Source: Ectobius pallidus (lineage: Eukaryota > Arthropoda > Insecta > Blattodea > Ectobiidae). Taken from it: 64,000 bases of DNA. Below the pieces are notes generated by a model. That model did not search any database. It saw nothing but the letters and a program-made list of their open reading frames with translations, and was not told the DNA's origin. This document shows positions 31,619 through 42,436 of the stretch, in pieces. The DNA lies in the NCBI GenBank assembly GCA_964059195.1, contig CAXKWD010000004.1:118127938-118191937 (forward strand), read 5' to 3'. Position numbers and translations under genes: made by a program. The stretch's first letter is position 1. Each line of letters starts with the position of its first letter.

Positions 31619-34203
31619 ATGTCTCGAAAGTGTGTTAATGATAGAAACAACTTCTGTTTTTGTGTTTGGTGAGCTGATTTTCAAAGCGCAGAGACGAAAC
31701 TTTACTCCTCTAATAAGAAGAGCTTATCACTGTTATTTTAACAACAAAATAGACCAAAACAAGACATGGGCCCCAGAAATCTGTTGTACCACATGTGTAA
31801 CACTATTATCTGGCTGGTTGAAAGGATACCGTCATATGCCTTTTGCAGTCCCCATGATATGGCGCGAACCTAAGGACCATTTGACAGACTGCTACTTCTG
31901 CTTGACAAATATATCTGGAATAAGTTCGAAGTCCAGACACACTGTTAAATATCCATCTTTAGATTCAGCAATTCGACCGGTGCTTCATGGGCCAGGACTT
32001 CCCATACCATCTCCACCAGATGACATAACAATGACTGAAGAATTTCCTGATATTCAGGATGAATTACAGAATGATTCAGATTTTGTGGAAGAAGATGCTG
32101 CAAATGAACCTCACTTTCTAACACAGTATGATTTAAATGATTTGGTTCGGGATCTTGGTTTAAGTAAAAAAAAAAGGCAGAATTACTCGCCTCAAGATTG
32201 AAAGGATGTAAGCTACTGCAGGGTGACACCAAAGTGAGTTTTTTCCGCCAACACCAAAAGGAATTTGAGCATTTGTTTTCTAAAGACAAGGACCTAGTTT
32301 TCTGCAATGATGTTGAAAATTTGTTCCAGAAATGGGTGTTGAGCATAAATATGAGGATTGGCATTTGTTCATAGAATCCTCAAAAATAAGTTTGAAAGGA
32401 GTGTTACTACATAATGGAAACATATATCCATCCATTCCTTTAGCCCATGCAGTTGGGTTGAAGGAAAATTATGATAATATGAAGCTTTTATTATCCTCTA
32501 TAAAGTATGATAATTTTTCTTGGCAGATATGCTGGGATTTAAAAGTAATAGCCATAGTGATGGGAACCATTCGAATGAATTCATTCGGAATATTCGATTG
32601 TTAAAATCATTCGAAATGTTCGAGATGTTAAAAAAATCATTCGAATGATTTTGCTCTGCTCCAGACTAGGGTTAGAGCGCTTCGCTTGCTGAACTGAAGT
32701 GTGAAAGCGAATGAATTCATTCGAATGCTTCTTCAACCTCTCGGAATCTGGCATCTCGGCTCGTTCTCTCGTTCATTCGATTGTTTTCGTGTTCCATCGT
32801 GTCCCCGTTAGCGTTCGGTAACTTCCGTCTCTACCATTCCAAGCGGGGATGGCATGACGCAGAGCTAGAGCGAAGATTTATTTTCATGAGTTTCAACCCC
32901 AGGCTACAAAATATATTTCGACAATAAAATACCCGTTCTCTCGAATATTAAAAAGTTGAATTTTTCAAAGATTGTTCCTGTTTTACATCCATCATTAGCT
33001 TCTACATGAAACATATGCATTTTCAAATGGATTATTTATTTGATTAATTACCGTATATTATGAATTATGATATTAAATACAGCCATTCAAATTTTTATAT
33101 TTGATACATTTATAAGATTAAGCAATTTATATTTGTAGGACTTCAAGAAATTTCATGTTAGGCCTAATTTACTACAGCACTTGTTCAGGACTACATGACT
33201 AAAATAATAAACATCTCTGGAGGCCGCGTTTGTTGTAAGCTGGCCGCATTGTTCTCTGCCGGAAATGTGCGCACTAAATTTAAATCTACCCGCTTTCGAA
33301 TGCCAATGAAGTGAAGTGAGAACGGAAGATTTCATTCGAAGAATATTGAAGCTAGCGAACGAACATCTCGTAGTTGCCTGTCCCTCTATGAATAAAACAC
33401 TTCGAATGATTTCATTCAAAATATTCATTCGAAATGTTTAGTTCTGTATTCGAATGATCATTCGATTGTTAAAATCATTCGATTTTTCCCATCACTAAAT
33501 AGCCATCTTACTTGGGTTACAGCTTGGTTATACTAAATTTTGCTGCGTCTTGTGCAAGTGGAATAGCAGATATAGATGTAACCATTATATTATAAAGAAC
33601 TGGCCAAAGAGAGAGTCACTTAATCCAGGACAAGAAAATGTTCTTCATCAACCACTTGTATGTTCTGAAAAAATCTTATTGCCTCCACTGCATATAAAAC
33701 TAGGCTTGATAAAACAATTTGTGAAAGCAATGGATCATGATGGCAGTGCATTTCTCTTCCTGCAAAATAAATTCCCAAGGATCAGCGAAGCCAAACTAAA
33801 AGAAGGAATATTTGTTGGCCCCCAAATAAGGGAACTGATGAAAGATACGCAATTTGAAATCCAATTAAATATGGAAGAAGCAGCTGCATGGCAATCTTTC
33901 AAAAAAGTTGTCACAAACTTTCTAGGAAACTTCAGGTCTGATTACTACAGAGAACTTATCAGTGAGATGATTGAGAACTACAAGATAATGGGATGTAAAA
34001 TGTCTTTAAAAATACACTTTCTGCACTCCCATCTTGATTTCTTCCCTGAAAACCTAGGGGCTGTGAGCGACGAACATGCGGAAATGGAAAGGCGCTACCA
34101 GGGTAATTTGTGTCCAAATATGTTGGCAGACTACTGTTGGACACTGAAGAGAGATGTTCCTCAAGCGAAGTACAGCCGAAAATCCAATTCACGTACATTT
34201 TAG
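31619..34203 (+). pseudogene. Broken transposon-type gene split by a hAT element
   Basis: The start ATG is at 31619 (MSRKCVNDRNNFC). Recognisable blocks are AQRRNFTPLIRRAYHCYF, CCTTCVTLLSGWLKG, MPFAVPMIWREPKDHLTDCY with CFCLTNI, LLHNGNIYPSIPLAHAVG, QLGYTKFCCVLCKWNSR, LPPLHIKLGLIKQFVKAMD, FPRISEAKLKEGIFVGPQI, SLKIHFLHSHLDFFPENLG and LADYCWTLKRD. These match a large arthropod repeat-encoded protein family of unknown function that I recognise only by pattern. Frameshifts lie near 31660, 32170 (A10 run) and 32328. A 943-bp hAT interrupts it at 32555-33497, and a few residues are missing between 'SDEH' and 'MERRYQG'. It is not a working gene. Confidence 0.8.
32555..33497. mobile_element. Non-autonomous hAT, 8-bp TSD, ATTCGAATG-rich
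   Basis: The termini are TAGTGATGGG / CCCATCACTA and the perfect 8-bp target duplication AATAGCCA is at 32547-32554 and 33498-33505. Subterminal DNA is saturated with CATTCGAATG and variants (for example 32566-32660, 32700-32740, 33410-33485). There is no transposase ORF. Removing it rejoins the interrupted frame (DLKVIAI to LLGLQLGYTKF). Confidence 0.95.
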
Positions 34204-34690
34204 GTAGTAAATGTAATTTCAGTTGAGATGTCATAATACTATAGTGTATAGACACGAAAAATGTTTTCCATGTGATTACTCAAAAACCCTGGGTGATGGA
34301 AAAGTTCTGTAAAAAGATTTGAAATCAGCACAAAAAATCTGATGTGAACGTCACATAACTTCCTCTGCCCAAATAAAAGTTAGCAGTATTCACATATCAT
34401 TGTACAGAATCACAAGACACAATTTTACGCTAATTATCCTGTAAATACCTCAAACTTAAAAAAAGAACAAGTGACTGCAGACGTTTATTGAACTTTCCGC
34501 TGTAAAGAATAATTTCCGAAATTTATCGAATATTTCCCTCAGATACTTCTTTACTCTATGCATGGCCAACGATACATCTTTCTCACTTCACATTCTTATA
34601 TAGAATAAGAGGCCGTGAAAGAGCGCGTATTCAGTTGTTCATCACGCAAGACAAACTTTCTACAAACAGTGGGTGAACAGTGGGGGGCTT
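34204..34690. other. No recognised feature
   Basis: It follows the pseudogene stop; presumably 3' UTR-like and repeat DNA. Confidence 0.35.
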
Positions 34691-35135
34691 GTAACTACCC
34701 TCAGAGAATTTTTTCGAAAAAAAGTTTCAAATAAAAGTTTTAGCTCTCAGTAAAAGGAACACATGTGCAAATTTTAAAGAAAATCGTTAGAGCCGTTTTC
34801 GAGAAAATCGCGAAAAACGAAAATTTCTTCATGTAAAGTCCCCTTAAATATAAGAGAAAATAGTCGCCAATCTTATCCTCACATCTTCAGAAGGTACCTG
34901 ACCCAAATACGAAATTTTGTTTTCATACGATTTTCCGTTTTGGAGCTAGAGTGTTCACAGACAGACAGACAGACAGACAGACACACAGACATGTTTCCAA
35001 AAATAGTATTTTTGGATTCAGGGGGCCTTGAAACGTGTATATATGCCAAAAACTCAACTTCGAATTTTGGGGTCGAAAACAATACTTCCTCTACCTATAG
35101 TACCTATGGTACGGGCAGAGGAAGTAAAAAGTAAG
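34690..35135 (+). repeat. Repeat family with (CAGA)n core, plus copy
   Basis: It contains TTCGAGAAAATCGCGAAAAA, then (CAGA)n at 34960-34988, ATGTTTCCAAAAATAGTATT, and a terminal GAGGAAGTAAAAAG. An inverted relative is at 55430-55900 (CTTCCTCTTCTAG ... CTGTCTGTCTGT). The non-coding consensus is conserved. It resembles widespread arthropod repeats that end in ACAGACAGACAG followed by a conserved tail. Confidence 0.65.
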
Positions 35136-36580
35136 TTAGACACACCCATTGTTTCCCTTATAACATAAAAAAGTTCAAATTTTGTTGACCAGTGTTATGC
35201 GAGAGTGGCTTATCCAGATCACCCATGTGCAAAAATTTCAATTTCCTGCACATAATTTTGAAATTCCCACACTGAATTTCTCCCTTTTCAAAATATGACG
35301 ACAGTACTTGAAATTCAAAATTAAGTGCAGAGAAAATTCAAAACCTCACACCCGGTTAATTCTAACATTTTAGTTATGTGTTTTTCAAACATTCATGCTT
35401 TTCATGTTCCCAATTAACACTGTTAATTTGGAGTTCGCTGTAGTTTTAAATAATACTCCTACAACAGTGATCTAACAGTAGACAAACTTGAAGGAAAGAA
35501 ATTTGGTTACAATGGCTATTTTTCTTATTAAAGTTAAATAAAATCAGGTAGATATAACAAATGCCAGATTGAGTTAATAGACCATATTTCAGAAACTCTT
35601 GAGTTTTAAGCCATGGCTTTTTTTAGAAAGTTTGATAAACTCACTGAAGCAGTTGATAAATATGTGAAGGAACAAGTGGATTAACTAGAATATTAACAGA
35701 ATGAATTTACAACAAATTCCTCACATCAACAATAAGCCTATTCCTTTTTTTTCAAAACATCTGAAGCTGTACAAATGCGCAGTCAAAAAATTTCAAAGTG
35801 CTGTAATATGAACTTTTTGGAATTTTTCCATTGATATAGGTTAAAACTATAAGTTTGGCAAATTTCAAGTTTCTAGCTCATCTGAAAGTGAGTAAATGTA
35901 AATGTTAACAAGTGGATGATTAGACTGCCGTAAATGTGAATGATGTCACGGTTATCCAGTCAGTTTTTCCAAAGTTGTGGCGCAGTTGTGTGCTCATGAC
36001 TGTTGTATGTGCCAATATTCCTGCCAAATTTTATGATTCTATCTGTCCTGTAAGTATGTAAAAAATTACGTAATGTGAAGTAAATATACAAAATTTACTT
36101 AAAATTAAAAAATCTAACTTTATCTAACTTGATACGACAAAAATCATGGGCCAAACTTGTAGATCTCTCAAAATCTATTACTGCTGGTGCAGTCAGTTTT
36201 TTTATACGACTTAAGTTACCCTTTAGCTACTATAAGCTTCCAAGAAGGTCTACACAGACCTTAAAGTTGTGTCCGCCATTTTTAATGCTTTTCAGGGGTA
36301 AAAAATAAAAAATTGAATCTTTTGGAATATTTCAGTCGGTTACAAGCTATAACCTATAAATATGCCAGATATCAGTTTCTGGCTCATCTGGAAGCAGGAA
36401 AACATTTGTGGGGAATATTCAGAAAAGGATCCTGTATCTGATAATATTGGAGAGAGAAATACTTTATTCAAGTCATCTGCCTGGCAATCCAGGTGACCAT
36501 ACAGATCCAGAATAAACAAAGAAAAAAGAATCATACATTACATAGTAACATGAACTGAATTGAAACGGAACATAAGAATT
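35136..36580. other. No gene; likely 3' flank of the R2-like element
   Basis: The 36290-36580 part may be the 3' UTR of the R2-like element (minus strand). Two diverged related blocks at 35815-35895 and 36320-36400 share TATAGGTTAAAACTATAA-like text followed by 'TTCTGGCTCATCTG'. The element's true 3' end could not be set. Confidence 0.4.
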
Positions 36581-39508
36581 CTAAGTACCATATAAATGAT
36601 TGTGCAATAAAAATAGCGAATCTTCTAAAACCCTAATACATATTTTAACAACAGTGTCTTTAGAAATATTGAGAGACTGAAGAAATGAATTAACAAAGGT
36701 GAAACTTGCACCGCGTGCTCCGAAAAGCAGACCCTTCACCTCCCATGCATTGACAGGTAAGTTATAGCTCTCACTAAGGTGAGGGATGCATGGTTGGTAT
36801 ATGGCCTCCTTTTCCGCACTCACACGCTTAGCTTGTTCTCTATCCTCTTCTAAACGAACTGTAGGATCCAAAATTAACCCTCGTTTTACAGTTCTATTGA
36901 TGGCTATTATGTCGGCTCTTCGATTACTGCCATCTTCCGCGATGCAATGCACCTCTTCATACACTTCCCAGTCTTTTTGTCGTCGAAGGGCTGTGGCAAT
37001 CGCTGAACGGACACGGTGGTGGCGAGAATTTCTCAATAATTCACCCTTTTTACAACTACCCAATACATGGCCCAAGGTTTCTGGATTATTGCAACCTGTA
37101 TGCCGGCAGAGTGATGTAGTTTGACTCCTTCCAGGTACAGACCTCACCGCAGAGATATTACAACACATCTTGATTGCATTAGTCCACTGTGAACAAGAGA
37201 GACCTTTTCTATTGGATATCCATGTGTTGGTATTGGGATTTTCACTATAGACTGAAACGCCTTTACCTTTGTGAGGGAGTCCACACCATTTTTCAAAAGA
37301 TCTTTTTCTCATTTCATTTCTTAACCATCGGCCTGTCTTGGTTAGTGTTGTTTCGTCACACCTAATGCTGAAATGTGACAGTATGTCCTCCTTTTCTTTA
37401 TCTAAATCTCTACAAAAGGGAAGGTGTTCATCATATATTTTACTAAGGCATTGAGCGATGTTGAATTGTTGAATGTGAGCTTCCCATTCGGCATTAACGA
37501 GTCCCAATCCCCTGAATTTCCTCGGAGAATAAATCATGTCATTTGGACAATCATTTGGCAAGCTAATAATCTCTTTTATGGTTGATCGTAAGAGTTTGTC
37601 AACATCTTCTAAGAACTTGGTTGGAATTTTATTTAATGGAGTACTTTGGATAGGGTATACAATACATGGCCAAATATACTGATTGATTATGTTCGCTTTT
37701 TGGTCTGGATTGAGAAGATTTGAATTTGACAGATATGATAAATTATCTTCCAAATCTTTAATTATTTTATTCTGATCAAAAACAATTTCATCATAAAATG
37801 TAACTCCTAGGTACTTTACGGTTTCATCACTTTTTAAACAATTTAGGTTGGCAGTTCCCAATTTAACAGTTGAATCTTGACTAAGTTTACCATTTTTAAT
37901 ATTAATCATTTTACATTTAGTTGAATTAAGACTGAATCCAATTTCAGTCAAATGGCTTGTTGCTAGATTCAGTAGTGACTGGGCAGATGTTTCATTCTTA
38001 GCAACTAGAACTATATCATCTGCAAATGCCAATGCTGATATATTTTTAGCAGAGTGATTTATCTTGAAGCCGTGGCTTTGCTCAATTTCATGATCTGTTA
38101 AATTTTTAATGGTATCATCTATGGCTAAGTTAAATAATGCGGGAGAAATAGGCGATCCTTGTGCAACTCCTTTTCTTAGTTCAATGCACGTCGTTTTGTT
38201 TTTATTACATTCTATTTGAATGTGATTTCCTTGAATTAGATCAGCAATTAACTCTCTTAGGTTATTTGGCATGCTAATATGCATTAAACACCTTTTAATA
38301 TGATCGTGTCCCACATTGTCATAGGCCTTTGTAATATCAAGGAATATTACACTACAATCTTTCTTATTTATTTTGGCATCCTTAAGGCAACCATTAATGA
38401 TAGATGTATTTAAGTGAGTACCAGGAAGGGAGATAAATCCTCTTTGATGTGCTGAAAATTCTAAATATGATCGTAATCTCAAGTCAATTGCTTTTTCAAT
38501 TACACGTCGTATCACCGAAAAAATTGAGATCGGTCTCCAATTGGATAATTGCTCAGCATCACCGCCTTTAAATATTAGAATCGTCCTAGCCCTTTTAAAT
38601 ATCTCTGGGCATTTCTTAAGGCGTAGCATTGCATTGGCTATTAAACACAACATTTTGTTTGTATGCAGCTCTTTTAATGCCCTAATAAGAACATTGTCTG
38701 GGCCAGGTGAAGTGTCAACTTTTATTCTTTTCATAGCAGAATTAATTTCATCGAGAGTTATTTCTATATCCTCTTCAGAAATTGGATCAACCTCTTGCAT
38801 GTTAGTCAAATTATTAGCTTCTCCAAATAGCTTTTGATAGTACTGAGTAATTGTGGAAGTTGATACTTTACACTGAGGAGAATTATGTTTATTCATTACT
38901 TGTCTCACAACTTTCCGACGTTGATTATAATACAAGTATTGAGCAACCTCATATTGGTATTTTTGCCTATTGGCTTGTCTTTTCCTTTTGGTTAACCTAG
39001 CTGGGTTATTACTTATGGAATATGAATTACTGTGATTGCCTTGCCTGTTCTTTCTCATCTTATAATAATGAACTGCAGGATGCTTTGGTCCTGGAAGTGA
39101 ATGAATAGCATGAGATAAGAACTCTGAAATCTCCACACATACATCTTGAAGTACTTCAAGGTTAGGATTTATTACAAGTTCTTCTAATGCACTTTCAAAT
39201 TGCTTGATTACTTTGTCATTTTCATTGGGTAAAGCATTATCTGCTGATAAAGTATCGTTATTCACATTATTAGTGATACTCTCTTTGCTACTATTAATTG
39301 TAGTACAATCATTGCTACCATTAGTATCTTGTGATTCATTATTGGAATTTCCGATTTGTTGTGAATTTCCATTCCTTTTTTCGTATTTAGATACTAATTT
39401 TTTGCGATATATTTCTGGATGGGCTTTACTTATGTGTATATTTATAGATTTAAACTCTTTTCCACAATGCGGACAAGATTTGGTATCTACAGATGACTGT
39501 GAATCCAT
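36581..39508 (-). CDS. Intact R2-like non-LTR retrotransposon ORF (975 aa)
   Basis: A single uninterrupted ORF with the full order expected of a restriction-like-endonuclease (RLE) LINE. The N-terminal C2H2 finger is CPHCGKEF...H....H (C12, C15, H25, H30). The RT (about 250-560) has NWRPISIFSVIRRVIEKAID, FLDITKAYDNV (near 390), GVAQGSPISPALFN and AFADDIVLVA (about 494-503). A thumb follows. The CCHC-type knuckle is CRHTGCNNPETLGHVLGSC (near 800), and the RLE core is RRADIIAI ... LDPTVRLE (about 866-882). It nicks target DNA and reverse-transcribes its RNA onto the nick. One N-terminal finger and about 975 residues fit the R2 or R2-like/R4 range. No 28S rDNA is visible on either side. All catalytic residues are present, so it may be recent or still active. 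Confidence 0.92.
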   Translation of the reverse strand: MDSQSSVDTKSCPHCGKEFKSINIHISKAHPEIYRKKLVSKYEKRNGNSQQIGNSNNESQDTNGSNDCTTINSSKESITNNVNNDTLSADNALPNENDKVIKQFESALEELVINPNLEVLQDVCVEISEFLSHAIHSLPGPKHPAVHYYKMRKNRQGNHSNSYSISNNPARLTKRKRQANRQKYQYEVAQYLYYNQRRKVVRQVMNKHNSPQCKVSTSTITQYYQKLFGEANNLTNMQEVDPISEEDIEITLDEINSAMKRIKVDTSPGPDNVLIRALKELHTNKMLCLIANAMLRLKKCPEIFKRARTILIFKGGDAEQLSNWRPISIFSVIRRVIEKAIDLRLRSYLEFSAHQRGFISLPGTHLNTSIINGCLKDAKINKKDCSVIFLDITKAYDNVGHDHIKRCLMHISMPNNLRELIADLIQGNHIQIECNKNKTTCIELRKGVAQGSPISPALFNLAIDDTIKNLTDHEIEQSHGFKINHSAKNISALAFADDIVLVAKNETSAQSLLNLATSHLTEIGFSLNSTKCKMINIKNGKLSQDSTVKLGTANLNCLKSDETVKYLGVTFYDEIVFDQNKIIKDLEDNLSYLSNSNLLNPDQKANIINQYIWPCIVYPIQSTPLNKIPTKFLEDVDKLLRSTIKEIISLPNDCPNDMIYSPRKFRGLGLVNAEWEAHIQQFNIAQCLSKIYDEHLPFCRDLDKEKEDILSHFSIRCDETTLTKTGRWLRNEMRKRSFEKWCGLPHKGKGVSVYSENPNTNTWISNRKGLSCSQWTNAIKMCCNISAVRSVPGRSQTTSLCRHTGCNNPETLGHVLGSCKKGELLRNSRHHRVRSAIATALRRQKDWEVYEEVHCIAEDGSNRRADIIAINRTVKRGLILDPTVRLEEDREQAKRVSAEKEAIYQPCIPHLSESYNLPVNAWEVKGLLFGARGASFTFVNSFLQSLNISKDTVVKICIRVLEDSLFLLHNHLYGT

Positions 39509-39960
39509 GTTTAGATGTCAAATATGAAGGGTTCTTTCTTCAATATTTTGCAAAGCATTACACAAAATGTTCTGCGAATATGATCACATAGACAAAAAGT
39601 TCCTTTGATGATTTACACACTGATTAATCTCTGTAATTATTATTTGTGATTATTCTAACAGTACAAATAATATTGCAAAAATTCTTCTTCCTGGCCTAGT
39701 AACCGGTAAACAACCTAACACAAATTGACAACAGTTCTTTCTTGAATATTTTGATAACTATCGTATAAAATGTTCTGCAAATATTGTCACGTAGACAAAA
39801 CGAAATTATCTTTCTTCCACACATTAAAAAACACATTGAAACACCGTATTACTTTTCAAAAACTCTTTTCGTATCCCTGCCCTTCAGACACAACTGCTGA
39901 TCATGTCCATGGCCACCTTTATCACTAACTTTAGCTTCTCTTAACAATAATAATAACCAG
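39509..39960 (-). other. 5' flank of the R2-like ORF with a direct duplication
   Basis: 39530-39605 (GTTCTTTCTTCAATATTTTG ... AAAATGTTCTGCGAATAT ... CACATAGACAAAA) is repeated with changes at 39730-39805, about 200 bp apart. Duplicated 5' UTR segments are usual in LINEs, and this marks the probable 5' UTR of the element. Confidence 0.6.
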
Positions 39961-40004
39961 TGTATGAGAGTCAGTTGGAGAATTTAATGTTGTACCGTCA
40001 TGTT

Positions 40005-40080
40005 ACCAGGTAGCTCAATGGTAGAGCAGCGTAACAGAGAGCCAAAAATCCTGGTTCAAGTCCAGACTATGTAATTGAAT
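40005..40080 (+). repeat. tRNA-like Pol III sequence
   Basis: It contains GGTAGCTCAATGGTAGAGCA (a strong A box and D arm) and, 20 bp on, CTGG-TTCAAGT-CCAG (B box and T arm). The acceptor ends do not pair (TACCAGG against ACTATGT), so this is a tRNA pseudogene or SINE head, not a functional tRNA. It lies upstream of the R2-like 5' flank. Confidence 0.65.
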
Positions 40081-40309
40081 TTTTCAGTCTGATTCTACCT
40101 TTCCACCTTAGCTTACACATGGCCAATGTGAAAGAATTATCATTCCAACAATAATAACAGCTGCCATTCTCATAACACTACGACCAATTGATGAGTACAC
40201 AAATCGTTAATAGATGATGGAGACTTTACAGGACACAATAATTATGTCAATGAGTGAGTTTGCCAGGCAGCTATGATGTATGGTGATGATTTGCTATTTT
40301 TAAACTGTT

Positions 40310-41745
40310 AATTGGGCTTACTCCGGTACTGGTCAACCGATTTGGTCCAAAATCATCCTGTGGATGTTTTAAGTGCATATACTAAATTTTGTGAAAGTCC
40401 GATAATGCATGTTCGAGTTATCTTGCGTACACACACAGACGGACGGTCAGGCGTTTTTCCCATCCGCTTACAGTATAAAAAAGTACCTGGCATGTATAAC
40501 CTAAGGTATTACATATTTTTCCTTCATTGCTTTATTTTTAATTTTTGATTATGTATGTAGCCTATATAATAAAATCAGGTAAACTGATGTAACATAGTGC
40601 CAGTATGTTTTTGTTTAATCAGTTATGATTGCAATTATGATATGCAGAATACAAAAAAAAAAGTCAAATTGGCCGGTTTCGGGATCTGAACCATGGAACT
40701 CCAGAATGTGAGGACAAGACGTTACCATCTTGTCCACATGGGTCAGTTTAACGGTCTAGTTGGATAAGCGCATGTAAAGCAATAATGTTATTTGCCATAG
40801 CTAACTGTATTTTAATTGCCAAAGCCTTATAAGATCACAGTAAAACAATTGACTATGTTGTCATGATAACTGATTTGCATTTCATAAATTCTTTCGAATA
40901 CGTATATTACCATAAAATAGGCACTAAATTGAGCATTACTCCGAAACAGGTCAACCGATTTTATCCAATATCAATAGACGTGTTCCCATGAACATTATAA
41001 ATGTGTATACCAAGTTTCATAAAAATCCGGTAAAGCGTATTTGAGTTACCGCGTCTTCAAAATAGGCACTAAATTATGTTTTACTCCGGTACCGGTCTAC
41101 CGATTTGGTCCAATATCAGTAGTCGTCTTCCCATGTACATTATAAATGGGTATACGAAGTTTCAGGAAAATCCAATAAAGCATATTTGAGTTATCGCGAC
41201 TTCTTATATATTAACATAAAAGGCACTAAATTGGGCATTATTCCAGTACTGGCAAACCGATTTAGCCGAATATCAATAGAAGTCTTCCCATGGACATTAT
41301 AAATGCATATTCGAAGTTTCATAAAAATCCGATAAAGCGTATTTGAGTTATTGCACCTTTAAAATATACACTAAATTGGGTTTTACTCCAGTACCGGTCA
41401 ACAGATTAGGTTCAAATTCAATAGGGTACTTCACATGGACGTCATAAGTGCGTATTCCAAGTTTCATGGAAATCCGATACAGCGTATTTGAGTTATGGTG
41501 CCTTTCTATTAGAAAGGCACCATAAACTATTAAAATAGGCACTAAATTGGGCATTACTCCGGTACCGGTGAACCGATTTGGTTCAATATCAATAGGGTTC
41601 TTCCCATGGACATTATAAATGTGTTTTCCAAGTTTCATGAAAATCCGAAAAAGCATATTTGAGTTATGGCACGTACAGACACACGGACGGACGGACAGAC
41701 ATTTTTCGTCCCCACACACAATCTCATAAAGTACCATACTGGCAC
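40310..41745 (+). repeat. Tandem and dispersed array of ~150-bp repeats
   Basis: Units start ACTAAATTGGGCATTACTCC followed by GGTACCGGTCAACCGATTTG and end with GATAAAGCGTATTTGAGTTA. Copies begin near 40310, 40919, 41066, 41220, 41365 and 41537. The first and last are followed by ACACACGGACGGACGGACAG, so the array appears bounded by the (C/G)GACG tract. Divergence between units is moderate. Confidence 0.88.
40670..40750 (-). repeat. tRNA-like SINE head inside the repeat array
   Basis: On the minus strand: TGGACAAGATGGTAACGTC (A-box-like), then CATGGTTCAGATCCCG (B box). It splits the first array unit (40310-40480) from the rest. Confidence 0.55.
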
Positions 41746-42193
41746 CTAATAAAGAATGTATTGATATTGTGCCCAGGTCTGTACCATTTTTCTTCTTTGT
41801 TTTATGTATTACATTATGTATATGACTGATATCAACATGGTATTGACATCGGTAAACATTAAAATGCTCTATGATTAATTGGCTTCTTTGTATTTATGTT
41901 TATGTATATTAATAAGAATTTTTACTGAAATAGGTTAGTAAATGGCTTGTCTTTGAAATCATTCTTTAACTCGGCAATTAGTAAATTGCATTAAAAATAA
42001 TCCATTTTGGTAAAATAGAAAAAATAACGCCACGTTTGACCAAATAGTAAACACCTTCTGCATGTCCCTATTCATGAATAATAAATGTAAAATAAAAATA
42101 ACACAAAGTGTACGTTTCTGAAACAGTATTAAATTAATCTTTGGATTTAATCTTACCTCACATGTTACAGTATGTCGTATTTTAATTGAACAG
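41746..42193. other. End of intron 1
   Basis: AT-rich DNA leading to the polypyrimidine/CAG acceptor at 42193; nothing else seen. Confidence 0.5.
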
Positions 42194-42436
42194 GTGAATG
42201 ATGTGGAGCCTCAGCCTGGTGATACCATTGGAATAATTCCCCAAAACCCCTTGGATGAAGTAGAAGAGATTTTAAAGTGCCTAGAATTGTTGGACAAAGC
42301 TGATACTGTAGTAAGAGTTTGTATTAAAGAAGGGACATTGAAGAAGAAAGCAACTGTACCACCCCATATCCCTGAGAAGACAACTCTAAGACATTTATTC
42401 AAAGCTTGCCTTGATATAAGAGCTGTTCCAAAGAAG
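42194..42436 (+). CDS. MTRR: Methionine synthase reductase, internal exon B
   Basis: This phase-0 exon has 81 codons, an acceptor CAG at 42191-42193 and a donor GTAAGT at 42437. It begins VNDVEPQPGDTIGIIPQNP, the 'PGD.(I/F).(I/V)..PN' strand that starts the FAD-binding barrel of diflavin reductases. It continues through a helix (DEVEEILKCLELLDKAD) and 'KKKATVPPHIPEKTTLRHLF' to 'CLDIRAVPKK'. The CLxIRAxPKK ending followed by (A/I)FLR in the next exon is characteristic of MTRR. It is separated from exon A by a 30,069-bp intron that contains most of the repeats in the window. The reading frame is clean, with no stop or frameshift, so the gene appears functional here. Confidence 0.92.

Noticed and set aside
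36581..39508. R2 at its canonical 28S target
   Set aside because: No 28S rRNA sequence is visible in the flanks that I can read.
36786..39527. Plus-strand ORFs across the R2-like gene
   Set aside because: Antisense shadows with no family resemblance.
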